Positions 8,481-17,816 of a stretch of DNA of 64,000 bases are shown one piece after another. The position numbers were made by a program, and so were the translations under genes. The stretch's first letter is position 1. Each line of letters starts with the position of its first letter. Below the pieces are notes generated by a model, which saw nothing but the letters and a program-made list of their open reading frames with translations, searched no databases and was not told where the DNA came from. The stretch comes from Arsukibacterium sp. UBA5043 (GTDB taxonomy: Bacteria > Pseudomonadota > Gammaproteobacteria > Enterobacterales > Alteromonadaceae): NCBI GenBank assembly GCA_002415085.1, contig DIBV01000006.1, forward strand, positions 62,001 to 126,000, in the 5' to 3' direction.

Positions 8481-9653
8481 ATGATGAAATTCAATACTGA
8501 ACATAGCAGCAATACCGGTAGCCTGGCAGTTTCCTCGCTGTTTGATGGCACGCACTGGCACAGCAATGTCGAGCTGCACTGGCAACAGGGCAAGATTATT
8601 AACATCAGACCGGCTGCCGGTCCTGTGCTGACCGCGACCCTGGTACCGGGCTTTATTGATTTACAGGTAAATGGCGGTGGTGGTTTGTTATTTAACAGCG
8701 CGCCAACTGTAGCTACTTTACGGACCATAGTGCAGGCTCATAGTCGCTTTGGCAGCACTGCCATTCTGCCAACCATCATTACTGACAGTATCAGCGTAAT
8801 GCAGCAGGCTGCTGATGCTATTGCTCAGGCAATTGCCACGGCTGAGCCTGGTATTATTGGTGTGCACTTTGAAGGGCCACATTTAGCCGAGCCGAAAAAA
8901 GGCGTGCATCCTGCTAAGTTTATCCGCGAACTTAGCGCAGAAGAGTTTGCAATATATGGCCGTAATGATATCGGTATTAAACTGGTAACGGTGGCGCCCG
9001 AACATGTCAGTCCTGCCCAAATACGACAGTTGGTTGAGCTGAAAGTGATTGTCTGTCTGGGGCACTCTAATGCCGATGCAGCGACGGTGCAGGCAGCTTT
9101 GGCTGCCGGTGCCACTGGTTTTACCCATTTGTACAATGCCATGTCACCTCTAACTTCCCGCGAACCTGGCATGGTGGGCGTAGCCCTGGCCGATAGGAAT
9201 AGCTGGTGTGGGGTGATTTTTGATGGCCATCATATGCATCCGCTGGCCGCTAAAGTGGCGCTGGCCGCCAAGCCGGCCGGAAAATTATTGCTGGTTACCG
9301 ATGCCATGGCACCAGTGGGCACTACAGACACCGAGTTTGCTTTTTTTAGCGGCAAGGTGCGGCGCGAGGGCTCTAAACTTACCGACGACGCTGGTCGGCT
9401 GGCCGGTTCAGTACTCGATATGGCCAGCGCAGTGCGTTATGCGATTGACGCCCTGGCAGTGTTGCCTGACGAAGCATTACGCATGGCGTCGTTGTATCCG
9501 GCACAGGCATTGGCATGTGATGGTGCCCGTGGCCGTTTAGTTATAGGGCATCAGGCGGATATGGTATTGCTGGATAGGCATTATCAGGTACAACAAAGCT
9601 GGATTTCCGGGCAACTGGTGTTTGGTAGCGCTTTGCCAGTGAATAACAGCTGA
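8481..9653 (+). CDS. nagA: N-acetylglucosamine-6-phosphate deacetylase
   Basis: An amidohydrolase of 390 residues that removes acetate from GlcNAc-6-phosphate to give glucosamine-6-phosphate, the substrate of NagB. Motifs in order are PGFIDLQVNGGGG near residue 55, HFEGPH near 130, a metal-binding histidine in CLGHSNA near 195, THLYNAM near 215, FDGHHMH near 250 and the catalytic aspartate in VTDAMAP near 275. These are the usual metal and substrate residues of NagA. A tandem ATGATG leaves the start uncertain by one codon; a GCGGAAC element precedes it. It lies 48 bases before nagP and 62 bases after sapC, with a terminator-like hairpin in the latter gap. Confidence 0.93.
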   Translation: MMKFNTEHSSNTGSLAVSSLFDGTHWHSNVELHWQQGKIINIRPAAGPVLTATLVPGFIDLQVNGGGGLLFNSAPTVATLRTIVQAHSRFGSTAILPTIITDSISVMQQAADAIAQAIATAEPGIIGVHFEGPHLAEPKKGVHPAKFIRELSAEEFAIYGRNDIGIKLVTVAPEHVSPAQIRQLVELKVIVCLGHSNADAATVQAALAAGATGFTHLYNAMSPLTSREPGMVGVALADRNSWCGVIFDGHHMHPLAAKVALAAKPAGKLLLVTDAMAPVGTTDTEFAFFSGKVRREGSKLTDDAGRLAGSVLDMASAVRYAIDALAVLPDEALRMASLYPAQALACDGARGRLVIGHQADMVLLDRHYQVQQSWISGQLVFGSALPVNNS

Positions 9654-9701
9654 CTGCGCCGACGACAAGCTCAATAGCATTAACAGTAAAGGAATATATA
9701 A

Positions 9702-10997
9702 ATGACAGCAGCGCAGTCAAGACGCCACAGTAGCGTTATGCCAATGGTCATAGTGGCGATATTATTTTTTGTTTTAGGCTTTGCAACCTGGTTAAACGGG
9801 TCTTTGATGCCCTACCTGAAACAGATGCTTGATTTGACACCATTGCAGGCGTCGTTAATTTTATTTTCCTTTTATATCGCCGTGACCTTTACTGCTTTAC
9901 CTTCGGCCTGGCTTATCGGCAAGGTAGGTTATAAAAATGGTATGGCACTTGGCATGGCCATCATGATGCTGGCCGGTTTGCTTTACATTCCAGCAGCCCA
10001 GACGCAAACCTTTGCATTATTTTTGCTGGCGCAACTTGTGATTGGTGCCGGGCAAACGTTACTGCAAGCAGCGGTAAATCCTTACGTTGTGAAAATTGGT
10101 CCCCAGAGTACTGCTGCAGTGCGGATAAGCATTATGGGGATTTTAAATAAAACGGCCGGGGTAGCGGCGCCAGTGGTTTTCACCACCCTAATGGCCAGCA
10201 GTTTCGCCAGCAGTGCACCCAATATGTTGCTGAACCAGAGTCAGATCGATGTTATGGCCTCCGGTTTGGTACTGCCGTATCTTGGACTGGCAATATTTTT
10301 AGGCATACTGGCATTGGCAGTGAAGTTCTCGCCATTACCGGAACTTACCAAAGAAACATCCCATGGCACGGGTTTTGCGATGTTAAAGGCGGCGTTAGCC
10401 AAACCTTCACTAATGTTGGGTGTTATGGCGCTTTTTGTATATGTTGCGGTTGAGGTTATCGCTGGCGACACTATTGGCTTATTTGCGTTATCGCTGGGCG
10501 TTGAACGCTATACGGTGATGACGTCCTATACTATGGGCTGTATGGTGCTGGGGTATGTACTGGGTATTTTACTGATACCCCGGCTGTTATCACAGCAAAC
10601 GGCACTGGCTAGTTCAGCCGTGTTAGGCCTGATATTGACCATGGCAGTCGCGTTTGGGAATACTGAAACTTACTATATTGCTAATGCGCTGCTCGTACCT
10701 TTTGGTGGTTTTGCTTTACCCGATACCTTAATGTTTATCGCTTTATTGGGTCTGGCCAACGCTATTGTCTGGCCAGCAGTTTGGCCCCTGGCGTTATCAG
10801 GCCTTGGCCATCTGACGAGTATAGGGTCGGCCTTGTTAATTATGGGTATTGCCGGTGGTGCTTTCGGACCATTGTTTTGGGGCTTGTTGAGTGGCACGGG
10901 CCTTGGGCAACAGGGGGCATATCTGGTCATGCTGCCTTGTTACGCGCTTATTTTATTTTATGCGGTAAAAGGCCATAAATTGCGCAGCTGGCGTTGA
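9702..10997 (+). CDS. nagP: MFS N-acetylglucosamine permease, NagP type
   Basis: A 431-residue inner-membrane transporter of the major facilitator superfamily, in the FucP/GlcP sugar:proton symporter branch, with about twelve hydrophobic segments. Branch-specific stretches are FFVLGFATWLNGSLMPYLK at the N terminus, VIGAGQTLLQAAVNPYVV near residue 125 and ISIMGILNKTAGV near 145. Its place directly after nagA fits the Alteromonadales NagP that imports GlcNAc without phosphorylating it. A cytoplasmic kinase (NagK or NagX) would then be needed, and none is seen in this window. A clear AAGGAA ribosome site precedes the ATG. Confidence 0.85.
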   Translation: MTAAQSRRHSSVMPMVIVAILFFVLGFATWLNGSLMPYLKQMLDLTPLQASLILFSFYIAVTFTALPSAWLIGKVGYKNGMALGMAIMMLAGLLYIPAAQTQTFALFLLAQLVIGAGQTLLQAAVNPYVVKIGPQSTAAVRISIMGILNKTAGVAAPVVFTTLMASSFASSAPNMLLNQSQIDVMASGLVLPYLGLAIFLGILALAVKFSPLPELTKETSHGTGFAMLKAALAKPSLMLGVMALFVYVAVEVIAGDTIGLFALSLGVERYTVMTSYTMGCMVLGYVLGILLIPRLLSQQTALASSAVLGLILTMAVAFGNTETYYIANALLVPFGGFALPDTLMFIALLGLANAIVWPAVWPLALSGLGHLTSIGSALLIMGIAGGAFGPLFWGLLSGTGLGQQGAYLVMLPCYALILFYAVKGHKLRSWR

Positions 10998-11007
10998 TAA
11001 CTCCGTT

Positions 11008-11493
11008 TCAGGCTTTACTGAACTTCGCTTTTAACGCCCGCTCTACATGAACGGGCACAAAACTACTGATGTCGCCGCCATGCCGGCACACTTCTTTTAC
11101 CAACGTCGATGAGATAAAAGTATTCTTCTCTGACGGGGTCATAAATAAACTGTCCAGCTCCGGGTTTAGTTGCCGGTTCATACTGGCTAACTGAAACTCA
11201 TATTCATAATCAGCCACCGCCCGCACCCCACGCAGTAACACCTGGGCATGCTGCTCTTTTGCAAACTGTGCCAATAAGCCGGAAAAGCCAATCACCTTGA
11301 CGTTAGAGCAATTGGCAAATGCCTGCTCAGCCAGCTGCACCCTTTCATCCAGACTAAACAGGGGCTGCTTACTGGGGTTTGAGGCAACGCCAACCACCAC
11401 TGAATCAAACAGCCTGGCGGCACGGAGTACGAGATCACTGTGGCCATTGGTTAAGGGGTCGAAGGTACCTGGGTAGATGGCTTTTACTTTCAT
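11008..11493 (-). CDS. coaD: Phosphopantetheine adenylyltransferase
   Basis: A protein of 161 residues that transfers AMP from ATP to 4'-phosphopantetheine, the next-to-last step of coenzyme A synthesis. The nucleotidyltransferase motif [12 protein letters not shown] lies at residues 6-17, [19 protein letters not shown] at about 85-103, and the [12 protein letters not shown]-binding motif at about 125-135. The longer frame to 11538 adds 15 residues without homology; the ATG at 11493 puts [13 protein letters not shown] at the N terminus, as in the family. It ends 10 bases from the convergent nagP stop. Confidence 0.95.
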   Translation of the reverse strand: MKVKAIYPGTFDPLTNGHSDLVLRAARLFDSVVVGVASNPSKQPLFSLDERVQLAEQAFANCSNVKVIGFSGLLAQFAKEQHAQVLLRGVRAVADYEYEFQLASMNRQLNPELDSLFMTPSEKNTFISSTLVKEVCRHGGDISSFVPVHVERALKAKFSKA

Positions 11494-11570
11494 ATTAGGA
11501 TGCTTATGTTGTCGCCACCTGACACCACAAAAGCGCAAGCGACTAGAGTTTTAAGTCAGTTTGGCGTTAC

Positions 11571-11587
11571 TATAGCAAACTACTATA
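11571..11587. promoter_or_regulatory. Possible TetR-family self-operator
   Basis: The inverted half-sites TATAG and CTATA, separated by 7 bases, lie 26 bases before the TetR-family start. TetR-type regulators often repress themselves through a palindrome in this position. The half-sites are short and AT-rich, so this could be chance. Confidence 0.3.
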
Positions 11588-11612
11588 CCAATAAAGAAGC
11601 TTAGCTATTCAG

Positions 11613-12278
11613 ATGGAAAAAAAGCTCAGAACCAAAGATAAAATTCTGCAAGCCAGTATCGCATTGTTTAACGATGTGGGCGAGCGTCAGGTTACCACCA
11701 ACCATATTGCGGCCCATTTGGGGATCAGCCCGGGTAATTTGTATTACCATTTTCGTAATAAAGAAGACATTGTCCGGCAAATTTTTAAAGAGTATGCCAA
11801 ATTGCTGGATACCCGGATAAAACCGCCTTCGGCGCAAACCGAAGCGCTGGATGCCCTGGCCGAGTACCTCGATGTGGTGTTTGAACTGATGTGGCGCTTT
11901 CATTTTTTCTATGCCAATTTACCTGATATTCTGGCGCGCGACAGCGCATTGCAACAAGATTATGCCAGGGTGCAACAAGGGGTGCTGGAGCGGGTTATCT
12001 CAGTGTTAAAAGCCCTGAAAACTAAAGCAGTAATTGAAATTGCAGATGAAGATATTGCCGACTTTGCCCATAGCATTAAGCTGCTGGTTACCTTCTGGAT
12101 CAGCTATCTGAAAACGCAGGCACCGGATAAACCGATTAATCAGGCCAGCGTGTATCAGGGAGTGCTAAAAGTGCTATTGTTATTTAAACCTTATGCTACC
12201 GCTCAGGCATTGCCACGAATTACCAAATTGCAGCAACACTATGCCCAGTTAGCCCTAACAGAGCAGACCACTATCTAG
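11613..12278 (+). CDS. TetR/AcrR family transcriptional regulator
   Basis: A regulator of 221 residues. The N-terminal 60 form the TetR DNA-binding domain (KILQASIALFNDVG, then the helix-turn-helix TTNHIAAHLGISPGNLYYHF). The rest is helical and should bind an effector. The FFYANLPDILARD segment resembles a TetR subfamily widespread in marine gammaproteobacteria, whose ligands I do not know. It stands between coaD (divergent) and kbl-tdh (143 bases downstream, same strand). Its targets are unknown; the kbl-tdh operon is only a possibility from adjacency. No strong ribosome site is seen before the ATG. Confidence 0.85.
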   Translation: MEKKLRTKDKILQASIALFNDVGERQVTTNHIAAHLGISPGNLYYHFRNKEDIVRQIFKEYAKLLDTRIKPPSAQTEALDALAEYLDVVFELMWRFHFFYANLPDILARDSALQQDYARVQQGVLERVISVLKALKTKAVIEIADEDIADFAHSIKLLVTFWISYLKTQAPDKPINQASVYQGVLKVLLLFKPYATAQALPRITKLQQHYAQLALTEQTTI

Positions 12279-12345
12279 CAGCCGGCAACACTGTATCTGT
12301 TTATTTACAGCTGCTCAGCTGCCAGTTGCTACACTTAACCACTAA

Positions 12346-12362
12346 ACGCTGCATGGCAGCGT
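12346..12362. promoter_or_regulatory. Inverted repeat upstream of kbl-tdh
   Basis: ACGCTGC and GCAGCGT are perfect inverted 7-mers around a 3-base spacer, 60 bases before the kbl ATG. It may be a weak terminator for the TetR-family gene, though no T run follows, or an operator for kbl-tdh. Confidence 0.4.
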
Positions 12363-12421
12363 CTTAACCATTACAATGTGCATCTTTACATCGCTCAGAC
12401 CATCGCCAACCAGGAGGCCGC

Positions 12422-13618
12422 ATGCGCAACAGCGCTTTTCTGCAACACTTACAACACCAGATTGAAGACGTCACCGCTGAAGGATTATTTAAAGCTGAAC
12501 GGATTATTTCCTCGCAACAGCAAGCAGATGTCACGGTAGGCGGTTCGCAAGTGCTGAATTTCTGTGCCAATAATTACCTGGGCTTAGCCAATCATCCGGA
12601 TTTAATTAACGCGGCAAAACAGGGGCTGGACAGCCACGGTTTTGGCGTGGCGTCAGTACGTTTTATCTGTGGCACCCAGGATATTCATAAGACGCTGGAA
12701 GCCAAAATCAGTGCGTTTCTGGGTACAGAAGATACCATTTTGTACTCGTCTTGCTTTGATGCAAATGGCGGTTTATTTGAGACTATCTTAAGTGCTGAAG
12801 ATGCCGTTATTTCCGATGCGCTGAATCATGCGTCCATCATTGATGGCGTGCGGTTATGTAAGGCAAAACGCTATCGGTACGCCAATAATGATATGGCTGA
12901 TCTGGAAGCCCAGTTAAAGCAAGCCGATGCTGACGGCGCCCGCTTTAAACTGATTGCCACCGACGGCGTGTTTTCCATGGATGGCATTATTGCCAATTTG
13001 AACGCGGTATGTGACTTAGCCGATAAATACAACGCCATGGTGATGGTAGATGACAGCCATGCGGTAGGTTTTGTCGGTAAAAATGGCCGTGGCACCCATG
13101 AGTATTGTGATGTTTTAGAGCGGGTTGATATTATTACCGGTACGCTGGGCAAAGCTCTGGGCGGGGCATCTGGCGGTTATACCTCAGGTAAAAAAGAAGT
13201 GATCGCCTGGTTGCGTCAGCGCTCACGACCCTATTTATTTTCCAACTCATTAGCGCCTTCAATTGTTACCGCGTCGATTAAAGTATTAGAAATGCTGGCG
13301 TCGGGTGATGCGCTGCGTGCCAGATTGTGGGATAACGCAAATTATTTCCGTGCACAAATGAGTGCCGCAGGTTTTACTCTGGCCGGTAAAGACCATGCCA
13401 TTATTCCGGTCATGTTGGGGGATGCTAAAGTAGCCGCAGAAATGGCAAAACGCATGCTGGCAGAAGGTATTTATGTGGTGGGATTCTCGTTTCCGGTGGT
13501 GCCAAAAGGCCAGGCACGGATCCGAACTCAAATTTCAGCAGCACACAGTAAAGCACAACTGGACGAGGCAATTGCTGCCTTTATCCGGATTGGTAAAGAC
13601 ATGGGCGTGATCGCATAA
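12422..13618 (+). CDS. kbl: Glycine C-acetyltransferase (2-amino-3-ketobutyrate CoA ligase)
   Basis: A PLP enzyme of 398 residues that cleaves 2-amino-3-ketobutyrate with CoA into glycine and acetyl-CoA, completing threonine breakdown begun by Tdh. It shows [14 protein letters not shown] near residue 45, the [13 protein letters not shown] aspartate-histidine region near 205-215 and the PLP-binding lysine in [14 protein letters not shown] near 244. Length equals that of the E. coli enzyme. The ATG follows a strong AGGAGG ribosome site. tdh starts 14 bases after the stop, giving the usual kbl-tdh operon. Confidence 0.96.
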   Translation: MRNSAFLQHLQHQIEDVTAEGLFKAERIISSQQQADVTVGGSQVLNFCANNYLGLANHPDLINAAKQGLDSHGFGVASVRFICGTQDIHKTLEAKISAFLGTEDTILYSSCFDANGGLFETILSAEDAVISDALNHASIIDGVRLCKAKRYRYANNDMADLEAQLKQADADGARFKLIATDGVFSMDGIIANLNAVCDLADKYNAMVMVDDSHAVGFVGKNGRGTHEYCDVLERVDIITGTLGKALGGASGGYTSGKKEVIAWLRQRSRPYLFSNSLAPSIVTASIKVLEMLASGDALRARLWDNANYFRAQMSAAGFTLAGKDHAIIPVMLGDAKVAAEMAKRMLAEGIYVVGFSFPVVPKGQARIRTQISAAHSKAQLDEAIAAFIRIGKDMGVIA

Positions 13619-13632
13619 GGGCGGGGCGTAAA

Positions 13633-14658
13633 ATGAAAGCATTAGCAAAGTTAAAAGCAGAACCGGGTATTTGGCAAACTGAGGTAGCTAAACCAGAAGT
13701 TGGCCCGAATGACGTATTAATTAAAATTAAGAAAACCGCGATATGCGGTACCGACGTCCACATCTATAAATGGGATGAATGGGCGCAGAACACCATTCCG
13801 CATGGCATGGTCGTTGGCCATGAGTATGTGGGCGTGATTGAAGGGATGGGCTCAGAGGTACGTGGTTTTAAGATCGGTGACCGGGTATCGGGTGAAGGCC
13901 ATATCACCTGTGGCCATTGCCGTAATTGTCGCGCGGGCAGGGTACATTTATGTCGTAATACTACTGGTGTTGGTGTTAACCGTCCTGGCTCTTTTGCTGA
14001 ATATCTGGTGATCCCGGCATTTAACGCATTTAAACTGGCGGATAATATTCCGGATAATATTGCGGCTATTTTCGACCCGTTCGGTAACGCCGTTCACACC
14101 GCGTTGTCGTTTGATTTGGTAGGTGAAGATGTTCTGATAACCGGAGCTGGCCCTATTGGGATTATGGCCGCCGCGGTGGCGCGCCACGTAGGCGCACGCC
14201 ATGTGGTGATTACTGATGTGAATCAATACCGGCTCGATTTAGCGCTGAAAATGGGTGCTAGCCGGGCAGTTGATGTCAGTAAGGACAATTTAAAAGAGGT
14301 TATGAAGGAACTCGGCATGACCGAAGGGTTCGATGTTGGACTGGAGATGTCTGGTGTGCCGTCGGCGTTTCGCAGTATGCTCGATACTATGAACCATGGC
14401 GGCAAGATTGCTATGCTGGGTATTCCGCCGTCTGATATGGCAGTAGACTGGAATAAAGTAATCTTTAAAGGCCTGATGATTAAAGGCATTTATGGACGCG
14501 AGATGTTTGAAACCTGGTACAAAATGGCCAGTTTAATTCAATCCGGCCTCGATTTAACCCCAATGGTAACCCATGAAATGCCGATGGAGCGCTTTCAGGA
14601 AGGCTTTGACATTATGTGTTCCGGCCAGTCAGGTAAAGTTATATTGAATTGGTCGTAG
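13633..14658 (+). CDS. tdh: L-threonine 3-dehydrogenase
   Basis: A zinc-dependent dehydrogenase of 341 residues, the same length as E. coli Tdh. It oxidises L-threonine with NAD to 2-amino-3-ketobutyrate, the substrate of Kbl. The catalytic-zinc cysteine lies in ICGTDVHIY near residue 38, with GHEYVG near 64. The structural-zinc cysteines cluster in [15 protein letters not shown] near 93-107, and the NAD-binding glycines are in [12 protein letters not shown] near 175. It is the second gene of the kbl-tdh operon. Confidence 0.96.
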   Translation: MKALAKLKAEPGIWQTEVAKPEVGPNDVLIKIKKTAICGTDVHIYKWDEWAQNTIPHGMVVGHEYVGVIEGMGSEVRGFKIGDRVSGEGHITCGHCRNCRAGRVHLCRNTTGVGVNRPGSFAEYLVIPAFNAFKLADNIPDNIAAIFDPFGNAVHTALSFDLVGEDVLITGAGPIGIMAAAVARHVGARHVVITDVNQYRLDLALKMGASRAVDVSKDNLKEVMKELGMTEGFDVGLEMSGVPSAFRSMLDTMNHGGKIAMLGIPPSDMAVDWNKVIFKGLMIKGIYGREMFETWYKMASLIQSGLDLTPMVTHEMPMERFQEGFDIMCSGQSGKVILNWS

Positions 14659-14672
14659 CGGATTAGTTAAAG

Positions 14673-14700
14673 ACAGCAGGCAACAAGAGTTTGCCTGTTA
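14673..14700. terminator. Hairpin between tdh and dusC
   Basis: ACAGCAGGCAA pairs imperfectly with TTGCCTGTT around a short loop in the 45-base gap between these convergent genes. The T run is poor on both strands. It is the only candidate terminator here. Confidence 0.45.
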
Positions 14701-14703
14701 AAC

Positions 14704-15651
14704 TTAAACTTCTGCTTTGGTAAGCGCTGAGTTTAACAAATTCAGAATATCAGCGCTTTTGCTGAGTAATCTTAATTGTTGAAATAAACCCGCGGCCTGC
14801 GGGTACTGCAGTTTTAAATAACTAAACCACTGCTTAACCCTGTTGGCATAGTATTTTCCTTTATCGCCGGTAATTTCGAACTCTGAATAATTCATTAGCA
14901 GTTGCAATACCTGCGGCCAGGGCATAACAGGCTGCTGTTGCTTAATGGTTTGCGCCAGGTTGGGCATGGCCAGGGCACCCCGACCGAGCATAATATCCTG
15001 GCAATTGCTCTGCTGCTGACACTGTACGGCATCAGCGGCAGACCATATCTCGCCATTGGCTATCAGTGGGATAGCAACATGCTGTTTTATTTTGGCAATC
15101 CAGGGCCAGTAAGCCGGTGGCCGGTAGCCGTCGCTTTTGGTGCGGGCATGCACAGCCAGACTGCTGGCGCCTGCAGCGCAAATAGCCTCGGCGTTTGCCA
15201 GCGTCAGGCTGGTATCATCATAACCGAGTCTAATTTTAGCGCTGACCGGATATTTGGCGGGCACGGCGTCACGTACTGTTTTAACGATTTGATATAACTG
15301 CTCTGTTTGTTTTAGCAGTACGGCACCACCACGGCTTTTATTGACCGCTTTTGCCGGGCAGCCGAAATTAAGGTCGACACCAGGTGAGCCCAGCTCAACC
15401 GCTCTTACTGCATTTTCTGCCAGCCAGTTGGGTTCTTGCCCCAGTAACTGTACCCGCACGGGTGTGCCGGAAACCGTTTTACCGCCTTGCGCTAACTCCG
15501 GGCAAATCCGCTGAAACACCCGTGCTGGCAAACATTGGTCAACCACCCGGATAAACTCGGTGACACATAAATCATAGCCGCCAATTTGGGTTAGCATTTC
15601 CCGCATCAGGTGATCTACCACACCTTCCATTGGCGCTAACACAATTTGCAT
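14704..15651 (-). CDS. dusC: tRNA-dihydrouridine(16) synthase
   Basis: A flavoenzyme of 315 residues that reduces uridine in the tRNA D-loop. The N-terminal APMEGVVDHLMREML binds FMN. The catalytic cysteine is in DLNFGCPAKAVNKSRGGAVLL near residue 98. The SAKIRLGYDD segment and the HARTKSDGYRPPAYW segment follow; the KSDGYRPPA form is characteristic of DusC rather than DusA or DusB. It runs convergent to tdh, and nagB lies 82 bases upstream on the same strand, so co-transcription with nagB is possible. Confidence 0.92.
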   Translation of the reverse strand: MQIVLAPMEGVVDHLMREMLTQIGGYDLCVTEFIRVVDQCLPARVFQRICPELAQGGKTVSGTPVRVQLLGQEPNWLAENAVRAVELGSPGVDLNFGCPAKAVNKSRGGAVLLKQTEQLYQIVKTVRDAVPAKYPVSAKIRLGYDDTSLTLANAEAICAAGASSLAVHARTKSDGYRPPAYWPWIAKIKQHVAIPLIANGEIWSAADAVQCQQQSNCQDIMLGRGALAMPNLAQTIKQQQPVMPWPQVLQLLMNYSEFEITGDKGKYYANRVKQWFSYLKLQYPQAAGLFQQLRLLSKSADILNLLNSALTKAEV

Positions 15652-15733
15652 AAACCCGTCCTACTAAAAGCTACAGCGGCGCTGGCGAAAGAATTGAAGG
15701 CGCTATTGTAGCCTTAACCAAACATATTGGATA

Positions 15734-16528
15734 TTACTGCTGCTTTAAACGTTTAAGCAGCGCCTGATTTTCCCGCTCGATATGACGATAAAATTCAATA
15801 TCCGCTAATTCAGATGCTGCTGCTTCATCCAGTACTATTGTTGCCTGCTGGTGTAATTGCAGTGCTGAAGCCGGGCATGCAGCAGCCAGCGGACCTTCTA
15901 TCATCGCTTTAACAGCGCTGGCTTTAGTGACGCCGGTAGCCAGTAGCACAATTTTTCTGGCGTCAAGGATAGTTCCTATCCCCATGGTGATGGACAGATG
16001 CGGCTGGTAGTCGCCAGTTTGAAAAAAACGGGCATTATCGGCAATAGTTGCAGCTGTCAAAGTTTTAATGCGGGTACGGGAACGCAGACCTGAGGATGGC
16101 TCATTAAAACCAATATGGCCATTTCGGCCTAAGCCCAAAAGCTGCAAATCGATGCCTCCGGCTGCGATAATTTGCTGCTCGTAGCGGGCGCATGCTGCTA
16201 CCGGATCTGCTGCCGCCCCATCGGGTATGGCGGTATTTTCTGGCAAAATATCAATATGATTAAATAAATGCTGCTGCATAAAGTAGCGGTAGCTTTGTGG
16301 ATGCTCACTATTTAACCCGAGATACTCGTCCAGATTGAACGTTTTTGCGCAAGCAAATGACACTTGCTGCTGCTGATTGGCAGCGATAAGCAAATGGTAT
16401 AGTGCTAAGGGGGTGGAACCCGTGGCTAAGCCCAGCACTGAATCCGGTTTAGCCGATAGCTGATCGATAAAAAGTGTTGCCCCATATTCTGCAACACAGT
16501 TTGCGGTGGGTAAAATCACAATGTGCAT
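15734..16528 (-). CDS. nagB: Glucosamine-6-phosphate deaminase (NagB-I type)
   Basis: A 264-residue enzyme that converts glucosamine-6-phosphate to fructose-6-phosphate and ammonia, the step after NagA. The [13 protein letters not shown] phosphate-binding loop lies near residue 35, FNLDEYLGL with the catalytic aspartate near 68, and [14 protein letters not shown] with the ring-opening histidine near 135-148. This is the classical NagB fold, whereas many Alteromonadales use the unrelated SIS-domain NagB-II. The gene stands about 5 kb from nagA-nagP on the other strand, with coaD, a TetR gene, kbl-tdh and dusC between. Two palindromes upstream are candidate operators. Confidence 0.93.
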   Translation of the reverse strand: MHIVILPTANCVAEYGATLFIDQLSAKPDSVLGLATGSTPLALYHLLIAANQQQQVSFACAKTFNLDEYLGLNSEHPQSYRYFMQQHLFNHIDILPENTAIPDGAAADPVAACARYEQQIIAAGGIDLQLLGLGRNGHIGFNEPSSGLRSRTRIKTLTAATIADNARFFQTGDYQPHLSITMGIGTILDARKIVLLATGVTKASAVKAMIEGPLAAACPASALQLHQQATIVLDEAAASELADIEFYRHIERENQALLKRLKQQ

Positions 16529-16561
16529 CTGACCGCCCTGCTAAAAGTGACACGAAATGTT

Positions 16562-16578
16562 GAGTTACCAGGTAACTC
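16562..16578. promoter_or_regulatory. 17-bp perfect palindrome upstream of nagB
   Basis: GAGTTACC and GGTAACTC flank a single A, giving an 8-1-8 perfect palindrome 34 bases before the nagB start, where a repressor would block transcription or early elongation. The half-site resembles the GntR-type gluconate operator of enterics (TGTTACC/GGTAACA) but with odd spacing. The regulator is unknown. Confidence 0.5.
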
Positions 16579-16609
16579 CCTTACTAAAGGTAACAGACGT
16601 CACGCTCGG

Positions 16610-16623
16610 TGATAACGCTGTTA
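16610..16623. promoter_or_regulatory. LacI-type operator candidate (NagR-like) before nagB
   Basis: TGATAACGCTGTTA agrees at 11 of 14 positions with TGACAACGTTGTCA, the same reference as the site before sapC (7521-7534). It lies 82 bases upstream of the nagB start, just beyond the stop of the DUF2256 gene. Two similar sites at two nag units suggest one shared regulator. Confidence 0.4.
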
Positions 16624-16630
16624 TATGAGG

Positions 16631-16816
16631 TTATCCGCTTTTTTTATCAGTAGGCAGGACCGCTGGAGTAACTATGGGGCCTGATTTGCTGCGACGACAG
16701 CGTTCAGAGCAATAAATAACCTGTTGCCAGTTATACTGCCATTTTTTACGCCAGCTAAACGGACGCTGGCAGCCGGGGCAAATTTTACTTGGCAAAAAAA
16801 GCTTACGATGCACCAC
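16631..16816 (-). CDS. DUF2256 zinc-ribbon-like small protein
   Basis: A basic protein of 61 residues or fewer. Cys-X2-Cys ([16 protein letters not shown], near residue 12) and a second pair in YCSERCRR near 36 match DUF2256, a conserved small family with a probable treble-clef or zinc-ribbon fold and no assigned function. The start is a GTG (16816 or 16813) without a good ribosome site; it lies 19 bases after the HDOD gene, so translational coupling is likely. The family call is firm. Confidence 0.8.
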   Translation of the reverse strand: MVHRKLFLPSKICPGCQRPFSWRKKWQYNWQQVIYCSERCRRSKSGPIVTPAVLPTDKKSG

Positions 16817-16835
16817 AGGTAGCGCTCAGATTGGG

Positions 16836-17711
16836 CTAGTTGAGACTGTATACGGTTTGAATATCCTGATGGTGCAAAATTTCAGCAAAATCTGGCAGGC
16901 TCAGGCTGTCAAGCTCCAGTACGTCCAGAATAGCACCGCTGTAATTTTGCCACTCGGGATCAACATTGATGCTATACAACAATCTACTTTCGCCACTGAA
17001 AAACTCAGCCAGCTTTAGCAGGGCGAATAATTGCTGTTCGTAGTCATTGTCTGATTGCAGAATAATCGCCGGGCTATGATGGTAGGCAATCACATTGCAC
17101 AATTCTGGCGTTAATCCCCAGGACTGAGCAATAAGAAATCCCAGGACTTCATGACATGTCTGAAAGTGCTGTTCTTCAATTTCGCTATGCCCCCGGCCTG
17201 CTTGCAGTCCTTGTTGCATCAAATTTGGGTAAAGCGGCGCTTGTCCACTAATCAGGGCAATACCGGCATTATGAAATAAGCCAAGACTATAGCAATCGTC
17301 CTGAGCTGCCTGGCTAAGGTTAAAGTGCTTCGCCAGCGCCATAGCAATAGTAGCGGTATGCAGGGCACTGCTCCATAACCGCTGATTAAAAGGATCTTGC
17401 CGGCCTTCAGCCAGGGTAAAGCGCAGTAAAATACTACGAACCAAGGCGACAACCCGGCTCAGACCTAGATATTTACAGGCATGTTCAATCGAGGTTATTT
17501 TCTGACGTAAGCCAAAAAATGCAGAGTTAACCACTTTTAACGTAAATCCGGCAATACCCACATCCAGATTAATTAACGCGGCTATCCGGCTAATACTAGG
17601 ATCGCTTTTCGCAAGCTGCTGCTGAATATGCTGCAAAATTTCAGGTCGTGGCGGAATCGTAAAACCGTTTAACGCCCGCTCAATTAAGGCCATATCAAGG
17701 GCTGTAGTCAT
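16836..17711 (-). CDS. HDOD domain protein
   Basis: A protein of 291 residues filled by one HDOD domain, a relative of HD phosphohydrolases found in signalling proteins. It shows the typical IPPRPEILQHI opening near residue 18, then GFTLKVVNSAFFGLRQKI near 55 and ACKYLGLSRVVALVRSILL near 80. SLGLFHNAGIALIS follows near 145, a degenerate HD-like position, and VIAYHHSP near 205. HDOD proteins usually lack nuclease or phosphodiesterase activity and act as protein-interaction modules in second-messenger and motility signalling. No partner domain is fused here. The DUF2256 gene follows closely. Confidence 0.85.
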   Translation of the reverse strand: MTTALDMALIERALNGFTIPPRPEILQHIQQQLAKSDPSISRIAALINLDVGIAGFTLKVVNSAFFGLRQKITSIEHACKYLGLSRVVALVRSILLRFTLAEGRQDPFNQRLWSSALHTATIAMALAKHFNLSQAAQDDCYSLGLFHNAGIALISGQAPLYPNLMQQGLQAGRGHSEIEEQHFQTCHEVLGFLIAQSWGLTPELCNVIAYHHSPAIILQSDNDYEQQLFALLKLAEFFSGESRLLYSINVDPEWQNYSGAILDVLELDSLSLPDFAEILHHQDIQTVYSLN

Positions 17712-17816
17712 TGCGGTGGCTCCGTCTGCTGGCCTGTTAGTTTACCGATATTCGATATAGTAAAAGAATAAAGTGAAAATGCAATCCGTGAAAACGGGGA
17801 GAACTCAGCTGTTTAT

